Assembly: GCF_003201475.1 (NCBI RefSeq) | Contig: NZ_QJJK01000011.1 | Coordinates: 235,489-299,488 of the forward strand | Direction: 5' to 3' | Length of the DNA: 64,000 nt | Source: Chelatococcus asaccharovorans | GTDB taxonomy: Bacteria; Pseudomonadota; Alphaproteobacteria; Rhizobiales; Beijerinckiaceae | In this document: positions 1 to 8,204 of the stretch, one piece after another | Numbering within the stretch: the first letter of the stretch is position 1 | Layout of the letters: every line of letters starts with the position of its first letter | Notes under the pieces: model-generated | The model's database searches: none | The model's input: the letters and a program-made list of their open reading frames with translations, nothing else | Told to the model about the DNA's origin: nothing | Program-made: the position numbers and the translations under genes

Positions 1-284
1 TGCGCCTCCGGCGAGAGCGTCACGATCAGGTCGAAACTGAGATCAGCAAGGTCATCCAGCGACTGGGGGACGTGATCGCCGATCGCCACCCCGATCTCGT
101 CCATGACCGCCACGGCGAAGGGATCGAGGTCATCGGGCCGCACACCACAGGACGTGACATAGATCGCGCGGCCGAAGAAATGGCGGGCGATGCCCGCCGC
201 CATGGGCGAGCGCACCGCATTATGGGCGCACATGAACAGAACCGCCCTGACCTCGCGAGCCCCGGCAGGCGACGGCTCCGCCAT
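1..284 (-). CDS. Low-molecular-weight phosphotyrosine phosphatase family protein (C-terminus off window)
   Basis: The reading frame starts with ATG at 284 and runs off the left edge, so only about 94 residues are present. Residues 15-30 read VLFMCAHNAVRSPMAA. This resembles the CxxNxxRS phosphate-binding loop of low-molecular-weight protein tyrosine phosphatases and related ArsC-like proteins, with Cys, Asn, Arg and Ser in the expected places. The gene starts 4 bp after the stop of the UPF0262 gene, as in the hisD-UPF0262-phosphatase order common in Hyphomicrobiales, so it is probably the last seen member of that operon. Family assignment is firm. The physiological substrate (protein phosphotyrosine, or arsenate if the missing part carries extra cysteines) cannot be decided from the fragment. 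Confidence 0.85.
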   Translation of the reverse strand, partial: MAEPSPAGAREVRAVLFMCAHNAVRSPMAAGIARHFFGRAIYVTSCGVRPDDLDPFAVAVMDEIGVAIGDHVPQSLDDLADLSFDLIVTLSPEA

Positions 285-288
285 TGGC

Positions 289-741
289 TCACCCCTTCCA
301 GTGCAGCGCAAAAATCAGGGTGAACAGGCGCCTGGCCGTGTCGAAATCGACCTCGACCTTGCCGTTGAGACGCTCACGCAGAAGCTCGGAGGCTTCGTCG
401 TGCAAGCCTCGGCGGCCCATGTCGATCGCCTCGATTTGCGAGGGGGTCGCGCTGCGAATGGCCGCGTAGTAGCTGTCGCAAATGAGTTTGTAGTCCTTGA
501 TCACCCGGCGAAACGGCGTGAGGGACAGGACATGCACGATAACCGCATCGCCGCTCTCGCGGCGGATATCCAGCGCGAGCTTCTTCTCCACGAGCGAGAT
601 GTTGAGGCAATAGGGGCCGCCATCGTCACCCGGCACGGCGAAGGAATTGGCCTCGAGGATATCCCAGATGGCGACTGCGCGCTCGTGCTCCTGATCCGGG
701 TTGCCCCGGCCGATCGAGACTTCATCAAGCGTGACGGACAT
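289..741 (-). CDS. UPF0262 family protein
   Basis: This 150-residue protein matches what I know of the UPF0262 family, a conserved alphaproteobacterial family of unknown biochemical role. The ATG at 741 ([13 protein letters not shown]) is preferred. A longer in-frame extension to 858 would run into the hisD coding region and reads as low-quality basic sequence. Recognisable core segments are [24 protein letters not shown] and [12 protein letters not shown]. It lies 49 bp after hisD and 4 bp before the phosphatase, all on the minus strand, which supports one transcription unit. No catalytic motif is apparent, and no function should be inferred beyond operon membership. Confidence 0.85.
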   Translation of the reverse strand: MSVTLDEVSIGRGNPDQEHERAVAIWDILEANSFAVPGDDGGPYCLNISLVEKKLALDIRRESGDAVIVHVLSLTPFRRVIKDYKLICDSYYAAIRSATPSQIEAIDMGRRGLHDEASELLRERLNGKVEVDFDTARRLFTLIFALHWKG

Positions 742-790
742 GAGGCGGCGGCGATGCTTGGCGTCTCCCAACCCTCTTCTCCTGTCACAA

Positions 791-2119
791 TTATCGATTG
801 AGCCGGATGCTGACTGAACGCGCGTGAGCGTCAAGTCCCTCTGCCCGGCCGAGGGCAATCGCCGCCGGACCGAGCGCCGCGAGGCTGTCGGGCGTGCAGT
901 GAAGGATAGACGTCCGCTTCATGAAGTCGAGGACCCCGAGGCCGGATGAGAAGCGTGCCGAACGCGCGGTCGGCAAGACATGGTTCGAGCCGCCGACATA
1001 GTCACCGATCGCTTCCGGCGTATGGCCGCCGAGGAAGATCGCGCCGGCATTGCGGATGCGCCGCGCGAGCGCGTCAGCATCGGCCGCGACGATCTCGAGA
1101 TGCTCCGGCGCGAGCCGATCGACCAGCGGGATGGCCTCGGCCAGCGACGCCACATGGATGATGGCCCCAAAATTCCGCCAGCTGGCACCGGCGATCTCCC
1201 GGCGCGGCAGGGTCTTGAGCTGCCCCGCGACCGCGGCTTTCACCGCGGTTGCCAACGCGCGGTCGTCGGTGACGAGGATGGACTGGGCTGCCGTGTCGTG
1301 CTCGGCCTGGGCGAGGAGGTCAGCGGCGATCCATTCCGGATTGGCCGACCCGTCCGCCAGCACCAGGACCTCGGAAGGCCCCGCGATCATGTCGATGCCC
1401 ACGCGTCCGAAGACGCGCCGCTTGGCGGCCGCCACATAGGCATTGCCGGGCCCGACGATCTTATCCACGGGGCGGATCGTATCCGTGCCGTAGGCGAGCG
1501 CCGCCACCGCCTGCGCGCCGCCGATCCGGTAGACCTCGTCCACGCCCGCAAGCCGCGCGGCCGCGAAGACGAGCGGATTGACCGCGCCGTCGGGGGTCGG
1601 CACGGCCATCACGATGCGCGCGACGCCGGCGACCTTGGCGGGCACGGCGTTCATCAGCACCGACGACGGATAGCTCGCGGTGCCGCCCGGCACATAGATC
1701 CCGACGGCCGCAACCGCCGTCCAGCGCCAGCCCAGTGTCACGCCCAGCGCATCGGTGAACCGCTCGTCCTTGGGCAACTGGCGGCTGTGATACGCCTCGA
1801 TCCGGTCACGCGCCGTCTTGAGCGCCGCCAGCGTTTCGCCGTCGCAGGCGCCCGCCGCCGCGTCGAGCTCGCCCTCGCTCACCCGCAAGGTCTCCGGCGT
1901 CAGGTCGAGCCGGTCGAACTGACGCGAAAAATCGATCACCGCCTGATCGCCGCCGGCGACGACGGCCTGCACAATGCGGGCGACGGCCTGGTCGACCTCC
2001 TCCGAGACCTCGCGCTTCATCGCGAGAAGAGCAGCGAAGCGGGCGGGAAAATCCGTCGCGGCACTGTCGAGCTCCAGCGGTCCGATGCCGGAGGGTGAAT
2101 TGTCTGGCGCGTTGGTCAT
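791..2119 (-). CDS. hisD: Histidinol dehydrogenase
   Basis: HisD catalyses the last two NAD-dependent oxidations of histidine synthesis, L-histidinol to L-histidine, in the cytoplasm. The 442-residue frame from ATG 2119 (MTNAPDN) has the usual family length. An upstream extension to 2230 lacks family sequence. Visible signatures are [13 protein letters not shown] (about 141-153), [10 protein letters not shown] (about 248-257), the zinc-site residues Gln271 and His274 in QAEHDT, the catalytic Glu339-His340 pair in APEH, and Asp373 in GDYVGGSNH. It sits 61 bp downstream of the DUF2948 gene and upstream of UPF0262 on the same strand, the standard Hyphomicrobiales neighbourhood. No defect is seen. 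Confidence 0.97.
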   Translation of the reverse strand: MTNAPDNSPSGIGPLELDSAATDFPARFAALLAMKREVSEEVDQAVARIVQAVVAGGDQAVIDFSRQFDRLDLTPETLRVSEGELDAAAGACDGETLAALKTARDRIEAYHSRQLPKDERFTDALGVTLGWRWTAVAAVGIYVPGGTASYPSSVLMNAVPAKVAGVARIVMAVPTPDGAVNPLVFAAARLAGVDEVYRIGGAQAVAALAYGTDTIRPVDKIVGPGNAYVAAAKRRVFGRVGIDMIAGPSEVLVLADGSANPEWIAADLLAQAEHDTAAQSILVTDDRALATAVKAAVAGQLKTLPRREIAGASWRNFGAIIHVASLAEAIPLVDRLAPEHLEIVAADADALARRIRNAGAIFLGGHTPEAIGDYVGGSNHVLPTARSARFSSGLGVLDFMKRTSILHCTPDSLAALGPAAIALGRAEGLDAHARSVSIRLNR

Positions 2120-2180
2120 ACGTCTCTTGCTACATTCTCGGGCGTGGGACTGGTGCGAGGAACAGGGATGCGCGCCGCTA

Positions 2181-2609
2181 TCAGGGCACGTCGTGTTTGG
2201 GGCGGGCCGGCGCTTCCCACTCCGGGCCAAGGTCTTTCAACTGCGCCTCGATACACTCGACGCGCAGCTCGATGGCGGCCCCGCCTGAGAACAACAGCAT
2301 CACGAGACCGGACGGCGCGTCGGTCTCGATGAAATCGATGGCGAGCAGGTTCAGGACCTCGCCATTGCGCGCCGGATCGATCTTGTTGCGGCGAACCCGT
2401 TCGACCTGGTTGAAATGCAGGGCAGCCAGCCGCCGCCGGGGCTTGTCTTCGGCCGGCGCCTCCCACTCGAAGCGGTGGACAGCCATCGCAAAGCAGCGCC
2501 TTTGCGGCAGATAGGTCAGATCCTCCACACGCAGCAGCGCATCCTGCAGATGTGCCGAGATGACGGACAAATCTTCACGGTCGAGGGCAACCAGCTTGAT
2601 CTCGTCCAT
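2181..2609 (-). CDS. DUF2948 family protein
   Basis: This 142-residue protein resembles the DUF2948 family, which is found in alphaproteobacteria, typically just upstream of hisD. The N-terminus MDEIKLVALDREDL and the central segment LTYLPQRRCFAMAVHRFEWE are characteristic. No signal peptide, membrane helix or catalytic motif is visible, so it is probably a soluble cytoplasmic protein. The biochemical role of the family is unknown to me. It appears to head the DUF2948-hisD-UPF0262-phosphatase unit. About 730 bp separate it from murA, its usual upstream neighbour, and that gap contains an oppositely oriented secreted-protein gene. Confidence 0.85.
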   Translation of the reverse strand: MDEIKLVALDREDLSVISAHLQDALLRVEDLTYLPQRRCFAMAVHRFEWEAPAEDKPRRRLAALHFNQVERVRRNKIDPARNGEVLNLLAIDFIETDAPSGLVMLLFSGGAAIELRVECIEAQLKDLGPEWEAPARPKHDVP

Positions 2610-2849
2610 ATTCGGTCCCCATGCGTCTCAGAAATTACCAAAAATTGACGCACTCATGGTTTGTTATCCCCGGGTGGGGGCCGACGCAACAGATGCGGCG
2701 GCTCGGGGGTCGATGAAACATTCCCTGGCATTAGGCGTTGAGACCACAACTCAATCTGTGCAGGTCGTGCCATCGGCTCTGCAGCGCTGACGATCGGCCC
2801 GCGTTGCAGCCTGCCTTGACGCGGCTGGACGCGGGGTTTGGAGGAAACA

Positions 2850-3224
2850 ATGTCTTTTCGCCTTTTTCTGTCGCTGTTCGCGCTGCTGGTGGCAGGCTGG
2901 ATGGCTGTGCCCCAGACAGCGCTGGCCCAGTATGCCCCTCCCGGCTATGGACGCGACTATTATGATGACCGTGGCCCGCCTCGCTATGATCCCCGCGAGG
3001 AAAGGCGGCGCGAAGAATGGCGGCGCCAGCAGGAGTGGGAGCGCCGCAACGAGCGTCGGGGCGACTGGGACGGCCGCCGCGGCGGCTGGGACGATCGCCG
3101 GGGCCCCCGCGGGGGCCGCTATTGCGTAACCTCGCGCGGAAGCTGCCCGGCCGTCGGTCCGTCCGGCGGGGCATGCCGCTGCGAAATCCCGGGCTTCGGG
3201 CGCAAGCGCGGCATCATCCAGTAA
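2850..3224 (+). CDS. Small secreted Arg/Gly/Tyr-rich protein, function unknown
   Basis: ATG at 2850 is chosen because GGAGG at 2840-2844 sits at ideal spacing; a TTG at 2838 is in frame but lies before the ribosome site. The 124-residue product has a clear Sec signal (MSFRLFLSLFALLVAGW, cleavage probably after TALA-Q). The mature part is highly charged: PPGYGRDYYDD, then repeats of R/E/W (RREEWRRQQEWERRNER) and GG-RR blocks. The C-terminal domain contains four cysteines (CVTS, CPAV, CRCE) that could form two disulfides in the periplasm. I recognise no family. A strong terminator follows. The gene interrupts the murA-DUF2948 synteny and points the opposite way, suggesting later insertion. Confidence 0.75.
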   Translation: MSFRLFLSLFALLVAGWMAVPQTALAQYAPPGYGRDYYDDRGPPRYDPREERRREEWRRQQEWERRNERRGDWDGRRGGWDDRRGPRGGRYCVTSRGSCPAVGPSGGACRCEIPGFGRKRGIIQ

Positions 3225-3253
3225 GCCGGCGCCAACCAACGCACCTCAATCGG

Positions 3254-3282
3254 GCCGCCGCTGACACCAGCGGCGGCTTTTT
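3254..3282 (+). terminator. Rho-independent terminator after the secreted protein gene
   Basis: A perfect 10-bp GC-rich stem (3254-3263 with 3268-3277) closes a 4-nt loop and is followed at once by five T residues on the plus strand. It lies 30 bp after the secreted-protein stop codon. The opposite strand lacks a T-run in the right place, so it is assigned to the plus-strand gene and not to murA. Confidence 0.9.
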
Positions 3283-3335
3283 ATCGCCGGTCGCCGGCCT
3301 GCCGTCCGCGACCTGCGCTGGGGCAGGCCGTCCGC

Positions 3336-4625
3336 TCAGCCGGAGATGCGCTCGATGCGGGCGCCGCAGCGCCCAAGCTTGTTCTCGAGTGCTTCGAAGC
3401 CGCGATCGAGGTGATAGACGCGGTTGACCATTGTCTCGCCCTCGGCGGCCAGGGCCGCGATGACGAGCGAGACGGAGGCGCGCAGGTCGGTCGCCATGAC
3501 GGGCGCGCCCTTGAGGCGCTCGACGCCGTCGACATAAGCGACATCGCCATCGAGGCGAATCCGGGCGCCGAGGCGAGCCAGCTCCTGCACATGCATGAAG
3601 CGGTTCTCGAAGATGGTCTCGCGAATGCGGGACGTGCCGTTGGCCCGGGTCATCAGCGCCATGAGCTGCGCCTGCAGATCCGTGGGGAAACCCGGGAACG
3701 GCTCCGTCGTCACGTCGACGCTCGCAAGCCCCGCGCCGTTGCGCTTCACGCGGATTCCCGCGTTGCTGGCACTGATCTCCGCGCCGGCCTCAACCAACAC
3801 GTCGAGCGCCGACTGCAGGAGGTCGGGCTCGGCGCCTTCCAGCAGAACATCGCCCCCGGTCATGGCAACGGCCATCGCATAGGTGCCGGTCTCGATACGG
3901 TCCGGCAGCACGGAATGCTCCGCGCCGCCGAGGCTGGTCACGCCCTCCACGACGATGCGCGTGGTGCCGGCGCCCGTGATACGCGCCCCCATCTTGGCCA
4001 GGCAAAGGGCGAGGTCTGTCACCTCCGGCTCGCAGGCCGCGTTCTCGATCACCGTGGTGCCCTCGGCCAGAACTGCCGCCATCAGCGCCGTATGCGTCCC
4101 GCCGACGGTCACCTTGGGGAAGACGATCTCTGCCCCCCGCAATCCCTTTGGCGCCCGGGCCTGCACGTAGCCCGCATCGATCTCGATCTCCGCACCGAGC
4201 CGCTCCAGCGCCATGAGCAGAAGGTCGACGGGCCGCGTGCCGATGGCGCAGCCACCCGGAAGGGACACACGCGCCTCGCCCATGCGGGCAACGAGCGGGC
4301 CAAGCACCCAGAAACTCGCCCGCATGCGCGAGACGAGCTCGTAGGGGGCGAAAGTGTCAATGATGCTGCTCGCCTTGAGGCGGATTGTCTGCCCCGTCTC
4401 GGCGGTCTGCCCCTGGCGCTTGCCGGCAATGCTGTGGTCCACGCCATGATTGCCGAGGATGCGCAGGAGCAGGCCGACATCCGCCAGACGCGGGACGTTG
4501 TGCAGTTCCAGCGTCTCATCCGTGAGGAGAGAAGCGATCATGAGGGGCAGGGCCGCATTCTTGGCCCCGGATATGGGCAGCGTACCAAAAAGCGGCTCGC
4601 CCCCCACGATGCGAATTCGATCCAT
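3336..4625 (-). CDS. murA: UDP-N-acetylglucosamine 1-carboxyvinyltransferase
   Basis: MurA transfers enolpyruvate from PEP to UDP-GlcNAc, the first committed step of peptidoglycan synthesis, in the cytoplasm. The 429-residue product has the normal length and an ATG start at 4625. Conserved features are [10 protein letters not shown] near residues 18-27 with the PEP-contact Lys22, [11 protein letters not shown] (100-110), and the catalytic Cys126 in [13 protein letters not shown]. The Cys (not Asp) at this position predicts fosfomycin sensitivity by the usual mechanism; that is inference. It starts 6 bp after a small basic protein gene on the same strand, with which it is likely cotranscribed. 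Confidence 0.97.
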   Translation of the reverse strand: MDRIRIVGGEPLFGTLPISGAKNAALPLMIASLLTDETLELHNVPRLADVGLLLRILGNHGVDHSIAGKRQGQTAETGQTIRLKASSIIDTFAPYELVSRMRASFWVLGPLVARMGEARVSLPGGCAIGTRPVDLLLMALERLGAEIEIDAGYVQARAPKGLRGAEIVFPKVTVGGTHTALMAAVLAEGTTVIENAACEPEVTDLALCLAKMGARITGAGTTRIVVEGVTSLGGAEHSVLPDRIETGTYAMAVAMTGGDVLLEGAEPDLLQSALDVLVEAGAEISASNAGIRVKRNGAGLASVDVTTEPFPGFPTDLQAQLMALMTRANGTSRIRETIFENRFMHVQELARLGARIRLDGDVAYVDGVERLKGAPVMATDLRASVSLVIAALAAEGETMVNRVYHLDRGFEALENKLGRCGARIERISG

Positions 4626-4631
4626 CGATAA

Positions 4632-4877
4632 TCAGTCCTCTTTCACTGGATGCTGGCCGCCCGCCCCGTGGAAATGCGTTGCAGGATCATCATGCGGTCC
4701 CGGGGCCGGCGTGCCCTGGCTGCCGGTCCCCGCCATTGGCGAATCGGATCCCTCATGGAAACCCTGGCCCGACACCGCGACCTTGCGCGCCCGGCCCTGC
4801 GCCTTGCGGCGCTTCAGGTTGTCCCGCAAGGCAGCCGCCAGCCGCGCCTGCCGGCTATCCGTCTCACTTTTCGCCAT
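4632..4877 (-). CDS. Small hypothetical protein upstream of murA
   Basis: This 81-residue frame starts at ATG 4877 and ends 6 bp before murA, so the two are probably cotranscribed. The N-terminal half is basic and predicted helical (ARLAAALRDNLKRRKAQGRARK). The C-terminal half is Gly/Pro/His-rich and probably disordered. I recall similar short proteins upstream of murA in Hyphomicrobiales, but no function is known to me. Position and composition support it as a real gene; no domain is recognised. Confidence 0.6.
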   Translation of the reverse strand: MAKSETDSRQARLAAALRDNLKRRKAQGRARKVAVSGQGFHEGSDSPMAGTGSQGTPAPGPHDDPATHFHGAGGQHPVKED

Positions 4878-4932
4878 GGCGGTCCGTGATCAAGCCATTC
4901 ATTCACACCGTCACTTCAGCAGCCGCGCCCGT

Positions 4933-5145
4933 TCATCGATGCAACGCGCAGTTCACAATCAAAAAGCGATAGACATCTCCGGCCCGGGCCACAAGTGCCA
5001 AGGCGCCCTGCCCTGAACTCAGGGTCAGCAAATCCTTGCAGCGAATACCCTGCGGACGCGGTTTCGGTGTTACGCCAAAGGCTTCGCACATCCCGTTCAG
5101 ATTTATCGCCTGCGGCGTCTCGACGTCTTGTCTGATACGCGCCAA
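4933..5145 (-). CDS. Possible small protein in the murA-hemA gap, TTG start
   Basis: The 389-bp gap between the small murA-upstream gene and hemA contains a 70-codon minus-strand frame. A TTG at 5145 is preceded by GAGG about 9 nt upstream. The C-terminal half (QGIRCKDLLTLSSGQGALALVARAGDVY) reads like folded protein and its third codon positions are moderately GC-rich. There is no known domain and the start is non-canonical, so this is a candidate only. Apart from this the gap must hold the hemA promoter, which I could not place with confidence. Confidence 0.35.
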   Translation of the reverse strand: MARIRQDVETPQAINLNGMCEAFGVTPKPRPQGIRCKDLLTLSSGQGALALVARAGDVYRFLIVNCALHR

Positions 5146-5266
5146 TATGGAATTCCTCAAAATGTGACAGGCGCAGCTCGCCATAGCGGTTGGGCTTATC
5201 CTGTCGCCTTGACGCAGGGTAGGACCGCGATTGCGTGCGATCAGGCCCCGCCGGATGGGACGCCGC

Positions 5267-6493
5267 ATGATCTACGACCACTTTTTCCGCTCCGCCGTCG
5301 ACACGCTGCACGATGAGCGTCGCTATCGGGTTTTCACGACTTTGGAGCGCGACGTCGAACGATTTCCCCGGGCAATCTGGCATTCGTCGGATGGACCGCG
5401 CGACGTGGTGGTGTGGTGCACCAACGACTATCTCGGCATGAGCCGTCACCCGGTCACGATCGAGGCGGCCATGCGCACGGCGCAGCGCATGGGGGTCGGC
5501 GCCGGCGGCACGCGCAACATCGCCGGCACAAGCCTGCCGATCGTCGAGCTTGAGAAATCGCTGGCGCGCATCCATGGCAAGGAGAAGGCGCTTGTCTTCA
5601 CCTCCGGCTATGTCTCCAACGAGACGGGTATCGCGACAATCGCGCAGCTTCTGCCCAACTGCCTCATTCTCTCCGATGCGCAGAACCACAATTCGATGAT
5701 CGAGGGCGTGCGCCGCTCCGGCGCCGAAAAGGTCATCTTCCGGCACAACGACCTCGCCCATCTCGAAGATCTCCTGGCCGCCGCCGAGCCGGCCCGGCCC
5801 AAGCTTATCGTGTTCGAAAGTGTCTATTCGATGGACGGCGACGTCGCGCCGATCCATGCCATCTGCGATCTCGCCGAGCGTTATGGCGCGATGACCTATA
5901 TCGACGAGGTCCACGCGGCGGGCCTCTATGGCGCGTCAGGCGGCGGCTATGCGGAGGAAGTCGGGGCGCTCGAGCGCCTCGACGTGATCGAGGCGACGCT
6001 CGCCAAGGGCTTCGGCTGCATCGGCGGCTATCTCGCCGCAAGCGACCTCATCATCGATGCGATTCGCTCGAATGCGCACGGCTTCATCTTCACCACCGCC
6101 CTGCCGCCGGCCATTGCCGCTGCCGCCCATGCCGCTGTGGAACATCTGGCGACAAGCAGCGAGGAACGCCGCAGGCATCGCACCCAGGTTGCGCGCACCA
6201 AGGCCGTCCTCAATGCCGCCGGGCTGCCGGTGAAGTTGAACCCGACGCATATCGTGCCCGTCATTGTCGGCGACCCCGAACTGACGAAGCGCGCCAGCGA
6301 CATGCTGCTCATGGAGCACGGCATCTATGTGCAGCCCATCAACTATCCCACGGTGCCACGCGGCACCGAGCGGCTGCGCATCACGCCAACACCTTTCCAC
6401 AGCGACGATCTCATCGACGGGCTCGCCGACGGGCTGGTCGCGGTGTGGCAGAAACTCGGCCTGCCCCTCAAGCCGCAGGCCGCGGCGGCGTGA
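5267..6493 (+). CDS. hemA: 5-aminolevulinate synthase
   Basis: This PLP enzyme condenses glycine and succinyl-CoA to 5-aminolevulinate, the first step of haem synthesis by the C4 route used by alphaproteobacteria. The start at ATG 5267 ([17 protein letters not shown]) matches the family N-terminus and gives 408 residues. The conserved blocks are [21 protein letters not shown] (glycine loop, about 78-88), [24 protein letters not shown], and the PLP lysine Lys247 in [12 protein letters not shown]. It is monocistronic in this window: the upstream genes are divergent and a tRNA gene follows. Only a weak ribosome site (GGGA) is visible. The ALAS-specific NHNSMIEG block argues against related oxoamine synthases such as BioF or Kbl. 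Confidence 0.95.
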   Translation: MIYDHFFRSAVDTLHDERRYRVFTTLERDVERFPRAIWHSSDGPRDVVVWCTNDYLGMSRHPVTIEAAMRTAQRMGVGAGGTRNIAGTSLPIVELEKSLARIHGKEKALVFTSGYVSNETGIATIAQLLPNCLILSDAQNHNSMIEGVRRSGAEKVIFRHNDLAHLEDLLAAAEPARPKLIVFESVYSMDGDVAPIHAICDLAERYGAMTYIDEVHAAGLYGASGGGYAEEVGALERLDVIEATLAKGFGCIGGYLAASDLIIDAIRSNAHGFIFTTALPPAIAAAAHAAVEHLATSSEERRRHRTQVARTKAVLNAAGLPVKLNPTHIVPVIVGDPELTKRASDMLLMEHGIYVQPINYPTVPRGTERLRITPTPFHSDDLIDGLADGLVAVWQKLGLPLKPQAAAA

Positions 6494-6610
6494 GGCTGTC
6501 AACAGGCGTGGAAGAACGCATTTAGTGGCATCTGTGTGCTTGCGCGGGCGAATGCCTTGTGGCAGTGTCCGCGCGATTTCAGGCAGGCACGCGCCGCCGG
6601 ACGTCGATTG

Positions 6611-6685
<75 letters not shown>

Positions 6686-6876
6686 TCCCTTCCCTTCGCC
6701 AGACCGCCGGTACAGTCCAGACGCTACCCCCTCACGGGCGTGCGCCGGATGTGGTGTGCTTAGCTTCGCCCGAATCGCGGGGCTTGTCTTTACGATTGCG
6801 CCGCACGCAGGTTTGACCGACAAATCCGGCAGGTTCATCATGGGAGAGAATCCCCCATCAGCCGGTCATTCCCGCC

Positions 6877-7158
6877 ATGTCCATCCAACCCGAGACATTC
6901 CTGCGCGGGCGAGCCCTGGCCGAGGCCCTGCGCGCGCCCGATGTCGATCATCGCGCCGCGATCGAGGCGTTCGTCGAACCCTTCGAAGAGACGGATGGCC
7001 TGCTCGCCGCGACGTCGGTGGTCATGTCGCTCGCCGATGCCTTCGTCGGCACGCCGCGCGGCCTCGCGGAGGATGCCGTGCGCGGCTTAGTCGATGCCGC
7101 CATCGCCGCCGGCTACAACGCGGAATACAAGGCGCGTATGATGGAAGGCCGCATGTGA
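6877..7158 (+). CDS. Hypothetical protein, 93 aa
   Basis: An acidic, mostly alpha-helical soluble protein is predicted (EALRAPDVDHRAAIEAFVEPFEETDG...). No domain, signal peptide or catalytic motif is recognised. The start at ATG 6877 has no convincing ribosome site, which lowers confidence in the exact N-terminus. It precedes the zinc alcohol dehydrogenase by 62 bp on the same strand, so the two may be cotranscribed. Its stop codon lies inside a 12-bp tandem duplication. Confidence 0.6.
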   Translation: MSIQPETFLRGRALAEALRAPDVDHRAAIEAFVEPFEETDGLLAATSVVMSLADAFVGTPRGLAEDAVRGLVDAAIAAGYNAEYKARMMEGRM

Positions 7159-7176
7159 CATCACATGTGACATCAC
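7153..7176. repeat. 12-bp perfect tandem duplication over a stop codon
   Basis: The 12-mer ATGTGACATCAC occurs twice in direct succession. The first copy contains the TGA stop of the preceding hypothetical gene, and the second repeats it. A short GGTCAC/GTGACC inverted repeat follows before the dehydrogenase start. Confidence 0.85.
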
Positions 7177-7220
7177 GCAGGAGGTCACGCGGGGTGACCG
7201 GAGGCTGTTAGGGACCGGCG

Positions 7221-8204
7221 ATGTTTGCAATGCAGCTCAGGGCGTTGGGAACGCCGCTCGTCTGGACCGAACTGCCGGACAGGGAACCCGGTCCCGGGGA
7301 GATCCGCGTCAAGGTCGCCGCCTGCGGCGTCTGCCGAACCGACCTTCACGTGGTCGACGGCGACCTGCCCTCGCCGAAATTGCCCATCATCCCGGGCCAC
7401 GAGATCGTCGGCCGCGTCGATGCGCTTGGCGCCGGCGTCACCGATCTCACCATCGGCGAGCGTGTCGGCGTTCCCTGGCTTGGGCATACCTGCGGGACAT
7501 GTCCTTATTGCGCGAGCGGCCATGAAAACCTCTGCGACGCGCCGCTGTTCACCGGCTACACCCGTGACGGCGGCTTCGCGACCGCCTCCATCGCGGACAG
7601 CCGCTATGCGTTTCCGCTCGGGGAGGACGGCGACGACGTCGCGCTCGCGCCGCTTCTCTGCGCGGGGCTCATCGGCTGGCGCGCGCTCGCGATGGCAGGA
7701 GACGGCAAGCGCCTTGGCCTCTACGGCTTCGGCGCCGCCGCGCATATCATCGCGCAGGTGGCCGCCTGGCAGGGCCGCACCGTCTATGCCTTTACCCGGC
7801 CCGGAGACGTCGCGACCCAGGCCTTCGCCAAGACAATCGGCGCCATCTGGGCGGGAGGATCGGACGAAATGCCGCCTGACCTGCTCGATGCCGCCCTGAT
7901 TTTCGCCCCGGTCGGCGCCCTTGTCCCGGCCGCGCTGAAAGCCGTCCGCAAAGGCGGCCGCGTCGTCTGCGCCGGCATTCACATGAGCGATATCCCGAGC
8001 TTCCCCTATAGCCTCCTGTGGGAGGAACGGCAGATCGTCTCGGTGGCAAACCTCACGCGCCAGGACGGGCTCGACTTCCTGAAGATCGCCCCGCAGGCCG
8101 GGATCACCACGACCACAAGCCGCTATCGCCTGGCCGACGCCAATCAGGCGCTCGATGATCTGCGCGCCGGCCGGTTCGAAGGCGCGGCGGTCCTGGTGCC
8201 CTAA
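7221..8204 (+). CDS. Zinc-dependent alcohol dehydrogenase family protein
   Basis: A 327-residue medium-chain dehydrogenase predicted to oxidise or reduce alcohols and aldehydes with NAD(P). The catalytic-zinc ligands are visible as Cys38 (CGVCRTDLH), His60-Glu61 (PGHEIVG) and Cys147 (LLCAGLIGW). Four structural-zinc cysteines lie in CGTCPYCASGHENLC (91-105). The nucleotide-binding turn is YGFGAAAH, a slightly unusual GxGxxA variant; no acidic or basic selector was firmly placed, so NAD versus NADP is open. Two in-frame ATGs exist (7221 and 7230). The stop overlaps the convergent cyclase gene by 4 bp. The substrate is unknown. Confidence 0.88.
   Translation: MFAMQLRALGTPLVWTELPDREPGPGEIRVKVAACGVCRTDLHVVDGDLPSPKLPIIPGHEIVGRVDALGAGVTDLTIGERVGVPWLGHTCGTCPYCASGHENLCDAPLFTGYTRDGGFATASIADSRYAFPLGEDGDDVALAPLLCAGLIGWRALAMAGDGKRLGLYGFGAAAHIIAQVAAWQGRTVYAFTRPGDVATQAFAKTIGAIWAGGSDEMPPDLLDAALIFAPVGALVPAALKAVRKGGRVVCAGIHMSDIPSFPYSLLWEERQIVSVANLTRQDGLDFLKIAPQAGITTTTSRYRLADANQALDDLRAGRFEGAAVLVP

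Noticed and set aside
980..2098. 372-aa plus-strand frame
   Set aside because: It is the antisense shadow of hisD; long antisense frames are common in GC-rich genes, and its Arg/His-rich composition fits no protein family.
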